A DNA stretch of 41,960 nt, taken from positions 1 through 41,960 of the forward strand of contig JARGFS010000007.1 in NCBI GenBank assembly GCA_029211095.1, in the 5' to 3' direction. A model generated the notes under the pieces. That model saw nothing but the letters and a program-made list of their open reading frames with translations. It did not search any database and had not been told where the DNA came from. A program made the position numbers and the translations under genes. This DNA is from a bacterium. Lineage in GTDB: Bacteria; Zixibacteria; MSB-5A5; GN15; FEB-12. Every line of letters begins with the position of its first letter. The stretch's first letter is position 1. Below are positions 15,706 to 24,595 of this stretch, one piece after another.

Positions 15706-17063
15706 TGAACACTCGTATTTTGATTGTTGATGACGAACCAAACATTGTCTCGAGCTTTTCCGATCTTCTGAAAGACGAGGGTTTTCGGATCAGCGGAGCG
15801 GGATCAATTGCCGAAGGTGAACGGTTACTCTCCGGGCAATGGTTTGACCTGGTCCTGCTTGATCTAAATTTCCCGGAATCTTCGGGGCTTGAACTGCTGC
15901 AGCAGATCGGCAGACTGCCAAACGGCCCGGCGGTAATTGTCATCTCCGGTCAGTCCGAAGTCGGCACAGCTATTGAGGCCTTGAAACTGGGAGCGGCTGA
16001 CTATCTGGAAAAACCGGTTGATCCGAGGCGCCTGACAGCCACCGTAAAGAACGTTGTGGCATGGCACAACGCCAAGAAACAACAGCGTCAAATGATCGAA
16101 GAGATTGACGGTCAGTCAAAATTGCTCGGTGAATCGCAGAGTATGAACCGCCTGCGCAGTTTGATAGACAGCGCCGCACCCCACGATGCCGCCGTTCTTA
16201 TCACCGGTGAGAATGGCACCGGAAAAGAATTGGTGGCTACCCGGCTGCATCTTCATTCCAACCGAAGAGATAAACCGTTTATAAAAGTCAATTGTCCGGG
16301 CATCCCGCCTGCTCTTTTTGAATCAGAACTGTTTGGTCACAAAAAGGGCTCTTTCACCGGAGCCGTAAAGGACTATCCGGGGAAGTTCCGCCTGGCTGAC
16401 GGAGGGACGATTCTGTTGGATGAGATCGGTGACCTCCCCAGAGAGTGTCAGGCCAAACTACTGCGGGCGCTTGAGACGGGGGAGATTGAGACAATCGGCG
16501 CGATTGAATTGGACATTGTTGATGTACGAGTAATCTGTGCCACCAATCGGGACCTGAATGATGCGGTCAAGCGCGGTGAGTTCCGGGAAGACCTTTACTA
16601 TCGCATCTCGGTTTTGTCGATTGAAGTTCCCGCGCTGCGTGATCGGTCCTCGGACATTCCCTTTCTGGCCGAGTCTTTCCTGCATCGCTTTGATCCGAGC
16701 GGATCGACAACCCTGACACCGGATGCTGCCGCCTTTTTGAGCCGTCAGCAATTTCCCGGGAACGTCAGGGAGCTTAGAAACCTGATGGAACGTCTCACCA
16801 TATTTCACCGCGGGGCCCGGATTTCGATATCGCAACTGGACGTAGCCAGTCAAACCGAAAATACTAACCGGTCCGTCAACGAGAAGGCTGGGGAAACGAA
16901 ATCTCTGGCGGAGTCGGTCAATCAATACGAACGACAACTAATCGCCTTCACCCTCAAGCAGTGTGATAACAATATTTCCCGGGCCGCTCGCGCCCTCAAG
17001 GTTGATCGGGCCAACCTCTCGCGCAAAATCAAGGAACTCGGCCTCAGAGACCGGGACCAATAA
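15705..17063 (+). CDS. NtrC-family sigma54-dependent response regulator
   Basis: A 452-residue enhancer-binding protein. The receiver domain has the acidic pair in IVDDEP, phospho-acceptor Asp53 and Lys103. The AAA+ domain has Walker A GENGTGKE (168-175), the sigma54-contact loop GSFTGA (215-220, a variant of the usual GAFTGA), Walker B ILLDEIGDLP and the FREDLYYRISVLSIEVPALRDR segment. A Fis-type helix-turn-helix lies at the end (NISRAARALKVDRANLSRKIKELG). It activates RNA polymerase carrying sigma54. A TTG one codon upstream is possible, but the ATG at 15705 has AGAGGA at a good distance. A sigma54-like promoter lies directly downstream at 17145-17160. Confidence 0.95.
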   Translation: MNTRILIVDDEPNIVSSFSDLLKDEGFRISGAGSIAEGERLLSGQWFDLVLLDLNFPESSGLELLQQIGRLPNGPAVIVISGQSEVGTAIEALKLGAADYLEKPVDPRRLTATVKNVVAWHNAKKQQRQMIEEIDGQSKLLGESQSMNRLRSLIDSAAPHDAAVLITGENGTGKELVATRLHLHSNRRDKPFIKVNCPGIPPALFESELFGHKKGSFTGAVKDYPGKFRLADGGTILLDEIGDLPRECQAKLLRALETGEIETIGAIELDIVDVRVICATNRDLNDAVKRGEFREDLYYRISVLSIEVPALRDRSSDIPFLAESFLHRFDPSGSTTLTPDAAAFLSRQQFPGNVRELRNLMERLTIFHRGARISISQLDVASQTENTNRSVNEKAGETKSLAESVNQYERQLIAFTLKQCDNNISRAARALKVDRANLSRKIKELGLRDRDQ

Positions 17064-17065
17064 CT

Positions 17066-17099
17066 GTGCGAACGTGTGTGAAAGAAACACACTCCGCAC
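17066..17099. promoter_or_regulatory. Interrupted dyad, candidate enhancer site for the NtrC-like regulator
   Basis: GTGCG (17066-17070) and GTGTGT (17074-17079) are mirrored by ACACAC (17087-17092) and CGCAC (17095-17099). The dyad is centred near 17083, roughly 87 bases upstream of the expected start of the sigma54-like promoter, a normal enhancer distance. No T-run follows, so it is not a standard terminator. Confidence 0.45.
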
Positions 17100-17144
17100 C
17101 GGCACGCCATAGCTAAGATCAAGCAATAACACAACTTGACTTGT

Positions 17145-17160
17145 TGGCACGGAAATTGTT
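17145..17160 (+). promoter_or_regulatory. Sigma54-like promoter before the outer-membrane protein gene
   Basis: TGGCAC (17145-17150), five bases, then TTGTT (17156-17160) matches the -24/-12 consensus TGGCAC-N5-TTGCA, with T in place of the usual C at -12. The start would fall near 17170, just before the Shine-Dalgarno GGAGG (17178-17182). A competing sigma70 reading exists: TTGACT (17136-17141), 17 bases, TTAGAT (17159-17164). Confidence 0.55.
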
Positions 17161-17190
17161 AGATGCCTTTAGAAAACGGAGGTGTTTTGG

Positions 17191-18951
17191 ATGTTTGGTA
17201 GAGATAATATACAGGCCTGGCTGCTTTCACTGCTGGTGTCTTCATTGCTTTCGCTGTTTTTTACAACCTGCGATGCCAGCGCGGTTGAATACAAAGATTA
17301 TAAATCGAGCAAAACCCAGGTTGACTATTTTTCCATAGCGGTCGATAACAACCGGTTCACCCTCTCGGTCTTTGAAGAGAAAAGAACCATCACGGCCGTG
17401 GTGGATCGAGCAGATATAGTTGTTGGAACTGACCGTGTGGAACTCTCTGACGATGCTGTCCTGGAAGAGGATGCTCTTCTGATGGATGGTGTTCGCTACC
17501 CGTATGACCGGATTTACGGAAGCAAACTGTTCGGCACCGAGGAGGGCAAGAGAGAGATTCTGTTCACCCGGAAGACTTCCGACAGCAAGGCAAGTAGAAG
17601 CCGCCGGGGAAACCTGATCTCGTTTGCGGACAAAATTGTTGTTCAGGAGGGGGAGTTCATTCGCGGCCTGGTTCTGAGTATCACGGGGGACATTGAAATC
17701 TACGGCGAAATCAACCAGGATGTTGTCACCCTCTTTGGCGAGGTTTATGTGGGCACCAGTGCGGTCATCCGGGGGGATATCACCAGTCTGGCCAAAGGTG
17801 TTGAACTGGCCCGAGATGCTTCGATTTACGGAGAAGTATATTCTGATAAGAAAAAGAAATTCGGTCGCCGTAAGTTTGCACGGGATAAAAACGCTTTTTC
17901 CCTTGATGGCGATTGCAACTACAATCGAGTCGATGGCGCTTCACTCACATTCACCGGCAGCTACAAAGACATTGACTCACTTCTCCCCTCTTTGTGGGCT
18001 TCGGCCGGATACGGGTTTGCTTCGGAGAGATGGCGCTATGAATTTGGAATTGAACAGACCCTCTTGAGAGCGGGAAGATTGGGGATTGGTGCCCGGTTCT
18101 ACCGTCAGCTTGCGTCCGGCGATGACTGGCTTCTCAGCGATAATGAAAATATGGTCTTTACGCTGCTGGTAACAGAGGATTTCAAGGACTACTACGAAGC
18201 CGAGGGGGGCTCGGTCTATCTGAATTTCAGCCCCTGGCAGCCGCTGAAATTTGAAGCTGCCTATACCCAGGAAGAGACCATGTGGCTGGAAGCTCACAAT
18301 CATCTCTGGTCTTTGTTTGGCGGCGACAAGCTTTTTGGGGATAATTTTGGGCGCGTTCCACAAACGTATCGGGAAGCTTCCATTCTGGAAATAGACTCAA
18401 CTACCAATGCTTTTCTCACTGCCTCTCTCAGTTATAATAGCCGAAAAGCAGATGAAGGATATAGCAACTCTTCCTGGGCCGCTTCGGCTTCCTTTGAGTG
18501 GTCTAACGATGACCTACAATCTGACTTTGACTATCGGCGCTACCAGATTCATGCGGCCCGATATCAAAAGGTAAATCGGCGGGCTACGTTTATGCTGTCC
18601 GGGCGGGCCGGGTTCAGCGATGGATACTTGCCGATGTATAAGCGATATTACCTCGGCGGCCTGGGGACTCTTCGTGGTTACTATCACAAAGAGCAGATGG
18701 GGAGCCGCTTCTGGATGGCCAACGCCGAATACAAAGTGGATTTTCCCGGTTCTGATCTGGGAATCTCCGTCTTTTGGGATGGCGGGCAGATTGCCAACGA
18801 CACCAAACTAAGCGGTGACATTGACGTAAAACAGGATGTGGGTTTTGGGATATACATTGATGATGACTTTATAGTAACTCTGGCAAAGCGGATGGATAGC
18901 GCTGAGAATGATAACCCCAAGATTTATGTTAGGTTTGACAACATATTCTAA
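17191..18951 (+). CDS. Outer-membrane beta-barrel protein with bactofilin-like segment
   Basis: A 586-residue exported protein. A signal peptide covers about residues 1-32, ending near CDASA. Residues about 150-220 show short beta-helix-like repeats (ITGDIEIYGEINQDVVTLFG, EVYVGTSAVIRGDI) resembling bactofilin or polymer-forming domains. Residues about 235-586 alternate as in a beta-barrel and contain YYLGGLGTLRGYYHKE, similar to the conserved Omp85-family motif, and end in a terminal Phe (VRFDNIF) as expected for BAM substrates. POTRA domains are not evident. The start is the ATG at 17191, with GGAGG eight bases upstream; a GTG three codons earlier overlaps that site. It is the first gene after the sigma54-like promoter. 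Confidence 0.78.
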   Translation: MFGRDNIQAWLLSLLVSSLLSLFFTTCDASAVEYKDYKSSKTQVDYFSIAVDNNRFTLSVFEEKRTITAVVDRADIVVGTDRVELSDDAVLEEDALLMDGVRYPYDRIYGSKLFGTEEGKREILFTRKTSDSKASRSRRGNLISFADKIVVQEGEFIRGLVLSITGDIEIYGEINQDVVTLFGEVYVGTSAVIRGDITSLAKGVELARDASIYGEVYSDKKKKFGRRKFARDKNAFSLDGDCNYNRVDGASLTFTGSYKDIDSLLPSLWASAGYGFASERWRYEFGIEQTLLRAGRLGIGARFYRQLASGDDWLLSDNENMVFTLLVTEDFKDYYEAEGGSVYLNFSPWQPLKFEAAYTQEETMWLEAHNHLWSLFGGDKLFGDNFGRVPQTYREASILEIDSTTNAFLTASLSYNSRKADEGYSNSSWAASASFEWSNDDLQSDFDYRRYQIHAARYQKVNRRATFMLSGRAGFSDGYLPMYKRYYLGGLGTLRGYYHKEQMGSRFWMANAEYKVDFPGSDLGISVFWDGGQIANDTKLSGDIDVKQDVGFGIYIDDDFIVTLAKRMDSAENDNPKIYVRFDNIF

Positions 18952-18969
18952 ACTCTGACTGGACCTGAT

Positions 18970-19593
18970 TTGCGAACATGGGCTCTGACAATAGGCCTGC
19001 TCCTGACTATGTCGCTCCTGAGCCCGGTTGTCCGGGCTGGTGAGCCTGACCTGGAGTTCGGGCTGTACCTCAAAGATGACTCTGTGACCGCCTGGGTAGA
19101 TCTGGCCCCCTTGCTCAATTCGGTCTGGATTGAGCAACTCGCCGATGGACTCGACTATACCGTCAGCTGCAAATTTGAACTTCTCAGACCACGCCGACTC
19201 TGGGGGAATGCCCAGGTTGGTTCTGCCATAACCTCGTTCCAAATATCCTATTCAAGACTCTCCGGAGAGTTTCGGATCAGACGCTTTGATCCTGACAGGC
19301 CGGTCGAACATAGACTCTCTTCCCAAGCGGAGCTTCACAAGTGGCTGGCCGATTCCGTTTCAGCCGGTCTGGGGGTAACAGACTCCTTGCAGACAGATCG
19401 CAAACATCTTCTTAGTATACGAGTAGAGACCATTTCCGGCTCACTGGCCTCTCTGGCCGAAGAAGGCGATTCCGGTACTGATTCTCCAATCAGATATCTA
19501 TTTGATAAATTCCTGGATATCTCCGGTCTGGGCCGCGAAAGCTATGAGATTCGCTCTACCCCGTTCCATCTCTCTGATCTCTCAGAACGATAG
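18970..19593 (+). CDS. Secreted protein, DUF4390-like
   Basis: A 207-residue protein with a signal peptide (about 1-23, ending VVRAGE). The region GLDYTVSCKFELLRPRRLWG through ISYSRLSGEFRIRRFD resembles DUF4390 proteins, which in proteobacteria often neighbour NtrY-type kinases and NtrC-type regulators. That context is repeated here. The start appears to be a TTG at 18970, the only site giving a sensible signal peptide; the nearby ATG is out of frame. It follows the barrel gene by 18 bases and probably shares its transcript. Function unknown; a periplasmic role linked to the sensor kinase is possible. Confidence 0.55.
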   Translation: MRTWALTIGLLLTMSLLSPVVRAGEPDLEFGLYLKDDSVTAWVDLAPLLNSVWIEQLADGLDYTVSCKFELLRPRRLWGNAQVGSAITSFQISYSRLSGEFRIRRFDPDRPVEHRLSSQAELHKWLADSVSAGLGVTDSLQTDRKHLLSIRVETISGSLASLAEEGDSGTDSPIRYLFDKFLDISGLGRESYEIRSTPFHLSDLSER

Positions 19594-19710
19594 AAAACTT
19601 CTGTAAGAGCAAAGTTCAGTTAAGCAGCAGGACGCTATGTTCCGACAATCTAAAATAACAGAAAGTAGGGATAAAGTGCGCCCGGCAACGAGAAAGGTAG
19701 TTCAGGATAG

Positions 19711-21480
19711 ATGTCGCAGAAAGCTGTTTCAAACTCAACACCGATAGTACCCGAGTCTAATACCGAAAATCTTGGGCCGACAGACCTGATCACTCAGGTA
19801 ATTAAGGCAATTGATCAATTAGACAAGAAGGACGGACCGGGCAAGCAGTCCCAAAAACTCTGGCAGCTGCTGGCCGAGCTGAGTTCGTCTGGTCAGTTGC
19901 TTGATAGCGGCTCCGAATTGTCCACCAATTTGATCAGCAAAATAGTCAGCTATTTTGGGGCCGACAGAGGTCTATACCTGGAGACGGACCGTCTCGGCCG
20001 AGCCCGGATAGTTGCCGGAATTGGATTTGATCAGAACCGGAAACTGAAAGAGCTGCATCTGGCCAACTCTATCTCCGCCCGCGTCCTTGAAGATAGACAT
20101 ACCATCGCTGTGGATCAGAAGGTTGAGCGACCGAACGAAAGAGCCCTGAGCCGAACTCCTTCGGTCTTGTGTGCTCCCGTGGGGTCCGGTCGATTTGTTC
20201 CGGCTCTGCTCTATTTGGAGCGAGATGGAGTTTCCGGAGGATTTGGTAAAGAGATCAAACTTCAGCTTGAAATTGTGACTCAATGGCTGCTGGCCTTAAG
20301 GTACAAGCAGCCAGCCAATCCGGATGGCGATTCAAAACCTCTGGAATTGGACGGCGTAACTGCTTCCATTCCGCTGGGTCTGATCATAACAGATTCTGCC
20401 GGTAATATCCGCTTGATAAACCAGATGGCCGGTGAGATTCTTGATTTGAATCTGAAGGAGATAAAAGAGACAGCCGGATCAAACTCCCCGACTTCGATCT
20501 GGGAACTTCTGCCGAACAATCAGACCGCCCGTTGGCAGTATTTGATTACAACCGCCCTCACGACCAATGAACCGGTCCATGACCCGCGTTTCCAAATGGA
20601 TACCGGCTACATGGAAAAAACTCTCTCCATTCGTATCTCCTCCTGCAGAAGTGGCAGTCAGGCGTTGTCGACCGGGGCAATCATCACTTTGTCGGACAAC
20701 TCGGAACAGTCCATCCTTGACGACTACATCATCCTGTCAGAAAAATTGGCCGCGCGCGGTGAATTTGCCGATGAAGTAGCTCGCGAATTTGACCAGCAGC
20801 TGTCCTCACTATCGACGACGCTGTCGCAGTTGAATGACTCGATCGACAAAGCGGAATGGGAAAAGGTGAAATTTAGCGGTAATCTCCTGAGCCGCGCTGT
20901 CCTGAAAATGCAGTTTTATACCGCGTCTCTCACCGACCTGTCCAGACCGGCAACAGAATTCATGACTTATGATCTGAAGGCATTGATTGAAGACGAACTG
21001 TTCTCGTTAAGACATCAAATACAGTTCAAGCAGATTCATTTTAGTATTGAAATGGATCAGGACCTTCCGATGCTGGAGATTGATGTCTATCAGATGCAAC
21101 GGCTTCTTCGGGATCTTCTGGAAAACGCTGCTCACGCCACCGAACAGGCCGCGATAGAGGCCGAAAGCGCCGGAAAGGAATTCAGGCGCAAAATTGGGAT
21201 TCAGGTTCAGTATCTGGAAACGGACGAAAAGGTGATCCTGGAGATTAGTGACAACGGCCCCGGCCTGGAACGCTCGGAGGTAGAGCGGATATTCCAGCTA
21301 CACTACACCACCAAAACCAATGCGCATGGTCTTGGCCTTTACAACTGTCAGCGAACGGTGAGACAGCATCATGGGAAAATCGTTGTCGGCGATAACGAAG
21401 ACCAAGGGACGATATTCACTGTCATCCTGCCCCGCTTTCAACCTCGTGCTGTTGAGAATAAGAAAAAGAAAAGTGACTAA
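19711..21480 (+). CDS. GAF-PAS histidine-kinase-like protein lacking the phospho-acceptor histidine
   Basis: A 589-residue cytosolic protein with a GAF-like domain (about 60-195), a PAS-like domain (about 215-340), a helical dimerisation region and a complete HATPase_c domain with N-box DLLENAAHA, G1 EISDNGPGLE and G2 AHGLGLYNC. At the H-box position RGEFADEVAREFDQQL stands where related kinases have the pattern GEFAAxIAHEINNPL; Arg358 replaces the histidine. It may be an inactive or hetero-dimerising pseudokinase, or phosphorylate elsewhere. It ends the plus-strand signalling island, 117 bases after the DUF4390-like gene, and converges on the ClC gene with only 14 bases between. Confidence 0.8.
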   Translation: MSQKAVSNSTPIVPESNTENLGPTDLITQVIKAIDQLDKKDGPGKQSQKLWQLLAELSSSGQLLDSGSELSTNLISKIVSYFGADRGLYLETDRLGRARIVAGIGFDQNRKLKELHLANSISARVLEDRHTIAVDQKVERPNERALSRTPSVLCAPVGSGRFVPALLYLERDGVSGGFGKEIKLQLEIVTQWLLALRYKQPANPDGDSKPLELDGVTASIPLGLIITDSAGNIRLINQMAGEILDLNLKEIKETAGSNSPTSIWELLPNNQTARWQYLITTALTTNEPVHDPRFQMDTGYMEKTLSIRISSCRSGSQALSTGAIITLSDNSEQSILDDYIILSEKLAARGEFADEVAREFDQQLSSLSTTLSQLNDSIDKAEWEKVKFSGNLLSRAVLKMQFYTASLTDLSRPATEFMTYDLKALIEDELFSLRHQIQFKQIHFSIEMDQDLPMLEIDVYQMQRLLRDLLENAAHATEQAAIEAESAGKEFRRKIGIQVQYLETDEKVILEISDNGPGLERSEVERIFQLHYTTKTNAHGLGLYNCQRTVRQHHGKIVVGDNEDQGTIFTVILPRFQPRAVENKKKKSD

Positions 21481-21494
21481 CTTCAGCAGGCGGA

Positions 21495-23246
21495 TTATTT
21501 CCTGAGCGTCTCAATCAGTTGGCGGTTGTAGTAACCCAGCAATGCCTCGCGCCTCAGGATGCCGACAATCCTGGAGGAATCCTCGGCCTCCACGACCGGT
21601 AAGAGGCTCAGGTCCCCTACTCCAAATAATTGGTAGGCATGCTCCAGTGTATCGGTCCCTTTGACAGTAACCGTTTCCGGTTTAACAATGTCCCGAGCGA
21701 TCACAAGATAGTCAAGTTCATGCTGACTCAGGTAGGAACGGATGTCCTGAAAAGAGATGACCCCTTTTATGCGTTCCTTCTTGTCGACTACGATAAAGTA
21801 CGACTCTCTGGTTTGCTCCAGCCGGGTGAAAATCTTGATCAACGGAGTAGATTCCGGAATTGTTTCAAAATCCCGTTCCATTATTTCCGAGACCCTGTGC
21901 GACCGAAGCACGTTAATATCCTTACCCCCCTTGATTTCAATGCCGCGTCTGGCCAGCTTAACGGTGTAGATGGAGTGTTTGAAAAGTCGGCCGGCAACCA
22001 GGGCGGAGAAGACCACGGTCACCATCAAGGGCAGGATAATTCTGTAGTCAGAAGTCATTTCAAAAATAATCAGTAATGCTGTAATGGGTGCATGAGTGGT
22101 TGCCGCCACCATACCCGCCATTCCCACCAGGGCGTAAGCTCCCGGTGTCGCCGTAACCCCGGGGAACAGATGATTTACCAGAACGCCAAAGGCTCCCCCG
22201 CCTACCGCTCCCATGAAAAGCGAAGGGGCAAAGATGCCGCCGGAACTTCCGGAGCCAAGGGTGAGACAGGTCGCAATTGCTTTCATAATTACCAGCACCA
22301 GAAGAAGCCCGACCGCAATCTCGCCATACAGGGTCAGCTTAATCGTTTCATACCCATCGGCCAGAACCTGCGGGTAGAGAATGGCCAGTCCCCCCAGAAG
22401 CAGTCCACCCAGAGCCGGTTTCAGCATCGGGGTCATTTTGAGACCATCAAAAAAGTCTTCGACAAAAGTCAGGGTTCGGGTGAAGCCAACTCCCAGACCG
22501 CCAAGAAGACTTCCCATCACCAGGTACAGGGGAACTTCCCAGGCCGAAACCAAAGAGTATTCCGGTACATCAAAAGCGGGATGATTCCCCAGGAAAGTTC
22601 TGGTAACTACCGAAGCTACCACTGACGAAATAATCACCGGGGAAAAGGTCTTCATCGCAAAATCCCCCAGAATGATCTCCAGGGAGAAGATCACTCCCGC
22701 AATGGGAGCGTTAAAGACCGCCGAAATACCGGCTGCGGCACCGCACCCGACCAGTACCTTGACCCTGTCACCGGACATACGGAAAACCTGACCGATAGTG
22801 GAACCGATAGCTGAGCCTATTTGTACGATTGGTCCCTCACGTCCGGCTGAGCCACCGGAGCCGATACAGATGGCCGAGGCAATTGTCTTGGCGGCAGCCA
22901 CTCTTGGCCTGATGATGCCACCCAGTCTGGCCACTGAATTCATTACTTCCGGGACACCATGCCCCCTTGCTTCGCTGGCAAACTTGAAAACTATGGGGCC
23001 GACCAACAATCCGCCCAGCATCGGAATTATAGGCAGCCAGTATTTGAAATCCAGTCTGCTGGTTGGCTCGGATAATATCTGGTCGGTCAGGCCGAAAAAG
23101 AGGCCATTGAAGTACTCTATAAGGGCAGCAAAACCGAGCGCCCCAAAGGCCGTAGCCATACCGACAAATCCGGCTAACAGAAGCAGAAAATTGGTATTGC
23201 TAAAGCGAAATTTCTGCTGGAGGAGGATGGCCCATCGTACTCGCAT
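21495..23246 (-). CDS. ClC-family chloride channel or H+/Cl- antiporter with CBS pair
   Basis: A 583-residue ClC protein. The selectivity motifs are GSGGSAGREGPI, with gating Glu137, and GSGSSGGIFAPSLFMGA; the membrane part spans about residues 18-430. Two CBS domains occupy about 450-580 (VSEIMERDFETIPESTPLIK and DIVKPETVTVKGTDTLEHAY) and probably bind adenine nucleotides. The external gating glutamate is kept; I did not place the internal proton glutamate, so channel and antiporter cannot be told apart. It is transcribed alone, divergent from the FAD oxidoreductase gene across 174 bases. Confidence 0.93.
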   Translation of the reverse strand: MRVRWAILLQQKFRFSNTNFLLLLAGFVGMATAFGALGFAALIEYFNGLFFGLTDQILSEPTSRLDFKYWLPIIPMLGGLLVGPIVFKFASEARGHGVPEVMNSVARLGGIIRPRVAAAKTIASAICIGSGGSAGREGPIVQIGSAIGSTIGQVFRMSGDRVKVLVGCGAAAGISAVFNAPIAGVIFSLEIILGDFAMKTFSPVIISSVVASVVTRTFLGNHPAFDVPEYSLVSAWEVPLYLVMGSLLGGLGVGFTRTLTFVEDFFDGLKMTPMLKPALGGLLLGGLAILYPQVLADGYETIKLTLYGEIAVGLLLVLVIMKAIATCLTLGSGSSGGIFAPSLFMGAVGGGAFGVLVNHLFPGVTATPGAYALVGMAGMVAATTHAPITALLIIFEMTSDYRIILPLMVTVVFSALVAGRLFKHSIYTVKLARRGIEIKGGKDINVLRSHRVSEIMERDFETIPESTPLIKIFTRLEQTRESYFIVVDKKERIKGVISFQDIRSYLSQHELDYLVIARDIVKPETVTVKGTDTLEHAYQLFGVGDLSLLPVVEAEDSSRIVGILRREALLGYYNRQLIETLRK

Positions 23247-23420
23247 AATAATCGAAAAGCTATGACATATTGGGCTGAGCGCAATTGAAAACTTTTATCT
23301 TTGGACAAAAATGGCCAGTTTTACGCTCCTTACTCCCTTCGGTCCGTCTTGATTTTTCGGGTAATATTGGTTACCATAATCGTGAAATCATTCACTTGGT
23401 TCGAGATAGAGAGGACTTGA

Positions 23421-24569
23421 ATGCACAACCGAGCGGACGCAGTGATCATTGGCGGCGGCATTATTGGAATGTCGGTCGCCTTCTACCTGGCCAAAGCGAA
23501 TATCGGACAGATTGTACTCCTGGAGAAAGAGCCGGTCCCCGGCTCCGGGGCAACTTCGAAAGCTGCTGGCGGTATCAGGGCCCAGTTTATGACGAAAGTA
23601 AATGTTGAAATGTCAATGCTTTCTGAAAAGCTGTTTTGCCGTTTCAAGGAGGATACCGGCTACGATGCCCTCTTTGACCGAGTCGGATATATGTTCATGC
23701 TGAAAACGGACGAGGAAGTAGCCGCTTTTACGCTTGCCTATGAATTGCAGAAATCACTCGGCCTGAATGTGGAGATGCTGAGTCCGGCCGAGATCGGAAA
23801 AGTAGCCCCGCATGTAAGTCTGGATTCGGTGAAAGCGGCTACGTTCAGTCGTGATGACGGGCTTGGTGATCCGCATGAATTTCTGAGTGGATATGATCAG
23901 GCGGCGCGAAAGATGGGCGTGACCATTGAATACGATGCCGAAGTTACCGAGATCAAAACCAGCGGTGGAAAGATCAGTTCGGTGGTCTGTTCGAAAGGGG
24001 AAATCAGTTCCCCATTGGTCATAAACTGTGCCGGTCCCCAGGCTAAATTGATCGCCAAAATGGTAGGAGCGAAACTCAAAGTAGAACCGGTGCGGAGGCA
24101 GATTGTAACTACCGGCGAACTTGATTTCATTACGCCCGATCTCCCGATGGTGGTCGATGTTTCGTCGGGGCTCTATTGTCACAAAGAATCACAGGGACTT
24201 TTGATGGGCTGGGCGGACAAAGCCGTGGAACCTTCGTTTGACATTTCAATTGACCCGGACTACACCGATGCCATTCTGGAGCGTGCCCTTGAACTGGTTC
24301 CGCAACTGGAAACAGCCGAGATCGCCAACCAGTGGGCCGGCTTGTACGAAACTACACCGGACCACCATGCCATCATCGGCTGGGAACCAACGGTGAAAGG
24401 GCTGTTCCATGTGGCCGGGTTCTCCGGTCATGGATTTATGCAGGCTCCGGCGGCGGGCTTGATCACAGCCCAAATGATAAAGAATGAAGAGACTTTAATC
24501 GATATAAGCGCCCTGGCCCCCTCCCGTTTTGGAGTCGGTCGGCTGGTCGAAGAAACCAATGTCATCTAA
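23421..24569 (+). CDS. FAD-dependent oxidoreductase, DAO family (sarcosine/glycine oxidase-like)
   Basis: A 382-residue flavoprotein. The N-terminal dinucleotide-binding fold reads ADAVIIGGGIIGMSVAFYLA with the acidic end of strand 2 in LLEKE. A GATSKAAGGIRAQF segment is typical of the DAO family. Near the C-terminus TPDHHAIIGWEP and FHVAGFSGHGFMQAPAAG close the FAD site as in sarcosine oxidase beta-type and proline dehydrogenase-like enzymes. It probably oxidises a secondary or N-methyl amino acid; the substrate cannot be read. GAGAGGA lies five bases before the ATG. The next gene starts within about 30 bases. Confidence 0.88.
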   Translation: MHNRADAVIIGGGIIGMSVAFYLAKANIGQIVLLEKEPVPGSGATSKAAGGIRAQFMTKVNVEMSMLSEKLFCRFKEDTGYDALFDRVGYMFMLKTDEEVAAFTLAYELQKSLGLNVEMLSPAEIGKVAPHVSLDSVKAATFSRDDGLGDPHEFLSGYDQAARKMGVTIEYDAEVTEIKTSGGKISSVVCSKGEISSPLVINCAGPQAKLIAKMVGAKLKVEPVRRQIVTTGELDFITPDLPMVVDVSSGLYCHKESQGLLMGWADKAVEPSFDISIDPDYTDAILERALELVPQLETAEIANQWAGLYETTPDHHAIIGWEPTVKGLFHVAGFSGHGFMQAPAAGLITAQMIKNEETLIDISALAPSRFGVGRLVEETNVI

Positions 24570-24595
24570 TGCAGAATTTAATTAAGGGGAAAGTG

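Noticed and set aside
17066-17099. Intrinsic terminator after the NtrC-like gene
   Set aside because: The stem is interrupted and not followed by a T-run; an enhancer or protein-binding dyad fits better.
23247-23420. Divergent promoters between the ClC and oxidoreductase genes
   Set aside because: The spacer must hold promoters, but no pair of hexamers with proper spacing stood out clearly enough to call.
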